DNA of 64,000 nucleotides from Cloeon dipterum. Lineage: Eukaryota; Arthropoda; Insecta; Ephemeroptera; Baetidae. The notes under the pieces are model-generated. The model was not told the origin of the DNA and made no database searches. It saw nothing but the letters and a program-made list of their open reading frames with translations. Position numbers and translations under genes: made by a program. This document shows, piece after piece, positions 61,401 to 64,000 of the stretch. Each line of letters starts with the position of its first letter. Position 1 is the stretch's first letter. The DNA is taken from the NCBI RefSeq assembly GCF_949628265.1, contig NC_088786.1:31021681-31085680 (forward strand). Reading direction: 5' to 3'.

Positions 61401-64000
61401 CAGTCGAAAAATTTCCGCCGCTCTCGTAAACAGGAAGTCCGCCTAATTGCGTTGGCTTTCTAAAACGGAACCAAGATGTCTGCTTTGCTTCTGCTCGGAC
61501 GCCAGGGAAACATGTCGACCTGCGCCGAGTGTTCGAAACCAAATCAAAAGCTATCAAAAGGCGAAGCAAAAATAAAATAAAAATCTACCTTGGAAGCGGT
61601 ATTTATGTCCTAAATTCTAGACTTACGAAATTTGGTCTGCTGGCCTAATTTTTCTGACTAGAATAGTTTTTTCAGATATTAAAATTTGAATTTTTAGCTA
61701 GGAATTTTTATTTTTAAATATCCTTGACTTGATAAAAATTTTTAATTTTTGTAATCCTCATGCATGCAGAGTTTCAATTTTTCCAAAGCATGAGCGAAAA
61801 ATTAAAAAGTGATTGCATGACATGTTATCTTATTTTACCTGGTGATCCATGATCCATTTGTAAATTTAAAATAACAAAGTGATTTTAGGACACTAAATAT
61901 TTATTACTACCAAGTAAAGGTATGTCGTTAGTTGCCAGTTGGAAAGCTTAGGGAAAAATTAATCGATCCCAGGTCTACCGATTGCGTGCAAAAGTTTCTT
62001 CCAAATTGTTTCCAAGAAGACAAAAATCGCCAACTAACGAACATTGGATTAGCGCCTGCAAAACTCGCAGCTATGCAACTTGATTGACCGGCGTGTGTAG
62101 CGGCATTGCATAACCACTGACCCACTCGGAGCTCGATAATCGCTGACGCTCTTGGTGTGCTATTTTTGTAAATCTTATCTCTTCAAGTCTAGCAATATGA
62201 GGAAAGAATCGGTCTATTTATGAACTATGGAAAGCCCCTTTAGAAGCGTTGTTATGTAACGTGACAGTTTGATGTATGCGGTCTGACACGATTCTTGCGG
62301 TAAAAAAATTGTTTGCACCAACGCCTGTCACTCTGACTTGAGAATTTTCGGAGTAGAGAATGTTGCGTTTTTTGCTTTTCCAGGTCATTTTCTTAGCGAA
62401 TTTTGCTTTATACACGTGCCAATGCTTTTGTTTATAGTGGAAATAAAAAATTGATAACTCTAATTATGTAGATTTCTTTCAAAATATTCTGGAATTTCAT
62501 GGTTTCTTTATCGCGAAGCAAGAAATTGATAAGAAGGCTTTTGCTCTTTGAATTTGGTTCAATTCTAGAACTTGGAGGATGAATACCAAGAAGGCGGAGT
62601 TCACGAATGGGCACAGTTTTCCTCTTAAAAGCAATTTGTCGTTCTAACTTTCCTCATGCTCTCACCTTGACTCTGATTAAATTGGTGTTTTATTGTGTCT
62701 GCCAAAAAGGAATCATCGTGTTGACATTTCCGTGCAAAGAAGGATCTGGAAGAAATTAGCAATTTAGCTAAACGAGAAAGAAAAGTTTCTTAGATCGTTT
62801 TGATTAATACGCGGACAAAAAAGGGTTACTTGTTGAAATAAATAACTAGATGATGCAGCCAATAAAATAATTTTTTAACTCCTTACCAGTTAAAAATCGA
62901 ATGAATAATTTATGCTCTTTTAAAAATTGTAATTGTTCCATAAAATGCAACAAATAAATGAAGAATCAGATTAATTTTGCAAATTTTGGCACAATTTCCA
63001 TGAATATTTAGCTGACTTGCAAGTTATAGAGAAACAGTGGCTTGACCTTGCATGGACATAACCAAAGGTAGAGGAGATCTGAACGGCCGATCTTGGCGAA
63101 CTGCATTCACTAGTTCCTCTTACGCGTTCTTCGCGTGAAATGATGAGAAGAGGCGCACTTGAGTTGCTCTCGCGGTACATTTCTTTTGTGCAATCCGCGA
63201 CACTCTCCTCACTCACTCAGTTTCTTTTCCCGGCGGTCAAGTACCTAACATAGTTACGTTCGCGCCTGCTCGCGGCTCCGATCCGGGTCACAGCGCTCAA
63301 ATCTGTATGCCAGAGTGCACATGACATGCATCAATTATGCTGCGCGCGAGAATCAATATTTAATTAAAATTGCACTCAGCCCGGGAGGGTGGACACGCGT
63401 GTGAGAATGCGACTCGCTTGGCTGCTCACATAACCACCGAGGCTAAATTAAAATGGCTCAATGCTGCAGAGGGGTGTGCGAGATAGCTGGAAAAATAAAA
63501 TTATTTGTTTGAAACATGATCGGCCGAGATATTTCTGGAATTGTTAAGCAGTCAAATTAGCAAGATTAAAGAGCTTGTAGCATAAAAATTATTTCATAGT
63601 TGTCAAAAGATGTAAAAACAATTTTTAAATTGGTCACCTCGTCAGCGGACAAGCGCTGGACACAGGAAGCGGCTGTTTATTGCGACATCATGAATCAAAA
63701 GGCTGATGGAAATTAGGACACGTCAATCCTGTTGCCCTGATTTAATTCTTTTTCAAAATTTTGTCTCTTTAGCGTGCCAGTACAGATGTGATTAATCTCA
63801 GATGCACCTCGTCTAATTGCAATTAAACACTTTCGCACATAGATTACAACGCCTTGACAAAATGCACTCTTCCGCCGAGTATAATTTTGTTTGAAGAGAA
63901 TTCTCAAATTGTTTAACTAAAATTAATGGCCAAAAAATGAGACTTCAACGTTTCTTTAACGCAGTGGCCGTACGAAAATTCCAACGACGGCACTCTGATA
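52438..64000. other. Probable long intron or intergenic region
   Basis: No convincing exon on either strand. AT-rich stretches alternate with GC-richer islands (about 52560-53000, 53770-54200, 55010-55660, 56640-57060, 57400-57860, 58460-59000, 59900-60350, 60870-61450 and 63050-63480). The island spacing is what one might see for an array of enhancers. No RNA gene or transposon recognised. Confidence 0.45.

Overview
The window is animal nuclear DNA, almost certainly from an insect. It has short phase-consistent GT-AG introns, AT-rich spacers and 3'UTRs, and proteins that follow insect family members closely. I recognise eight multi-exon protein genes. The cadherin matches insect N-cadherin (CadN) along the whole part seen here. 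I cannot name the order; the fairly compact layout does not decide it.

Layout. 1-4754 is intron of CadN, whose 5' half lies left of the window. 4755-16694 (+) holds the 3' half of CadN: five complete cadherin repeats plus the end of another, the juxtamembrane EGF/LamG region, a transmembrane segment present as two alternative exons, and the catenin-binding tail. Its long 3'UTR may run to about 20.05 kb. A compact block of housekeeping genes follows: mRpS17 (-), Prosbeta6 (+), mbf1 (-), Gga (+), then a secreted leucine-rich-repeat gene (-), Bag6 (-) and Slx9 (-). mRpS17/Prosbeta6 and mbf1/Gga are head-to-head pairs with start codons 0.5-0.75 kb apart, so each pair probably shares a promoter region. 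CadN/mRpS17, Prosbeta6/mbf1 and Gga/LRR are tail-to-tail pairs. From about 45.4 kb to the end there is only one good coding candidate, a first exon at 52321-52437 (+) beneath a GC-rich 5' region. It is probably the start of a gene whose long first intron fills the rest of the window.

Functional themes. CadN is a neuronal adhesion receptor. Prosbeta6 and Bag6 both serve protein quality control (20S proteasome core; chaperone holdase for tail-anchored and mislocalised proteins). mRpS17 and Slx9 serve mitochondrial ribosomes and ribosome biogenesis. Gga is a clathrin adaptor at the trans-Golgi, and mbf1 is a transcription coactivator. They share a neighbourhood; nothing in the sequence says they form one pathway.

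The most interesting items are: the pair of mutually exclusive EGF/transmembrane exons in CadN with exon-like segments between them; a three-copy dispersed repeat of about 210-365 bp in 31-40 kb; a 108-bp inverted-repeat element carrying AGGTCA half-sites; a probable GC-AG intron in the LRR gene; a tRNA-like nested inverted repeat at 46.75 kb; and the unidentified first exon at 52.3 kb. I found no CRISPR array, rRNA, convincing tRNA, intact transposon or viral gene.
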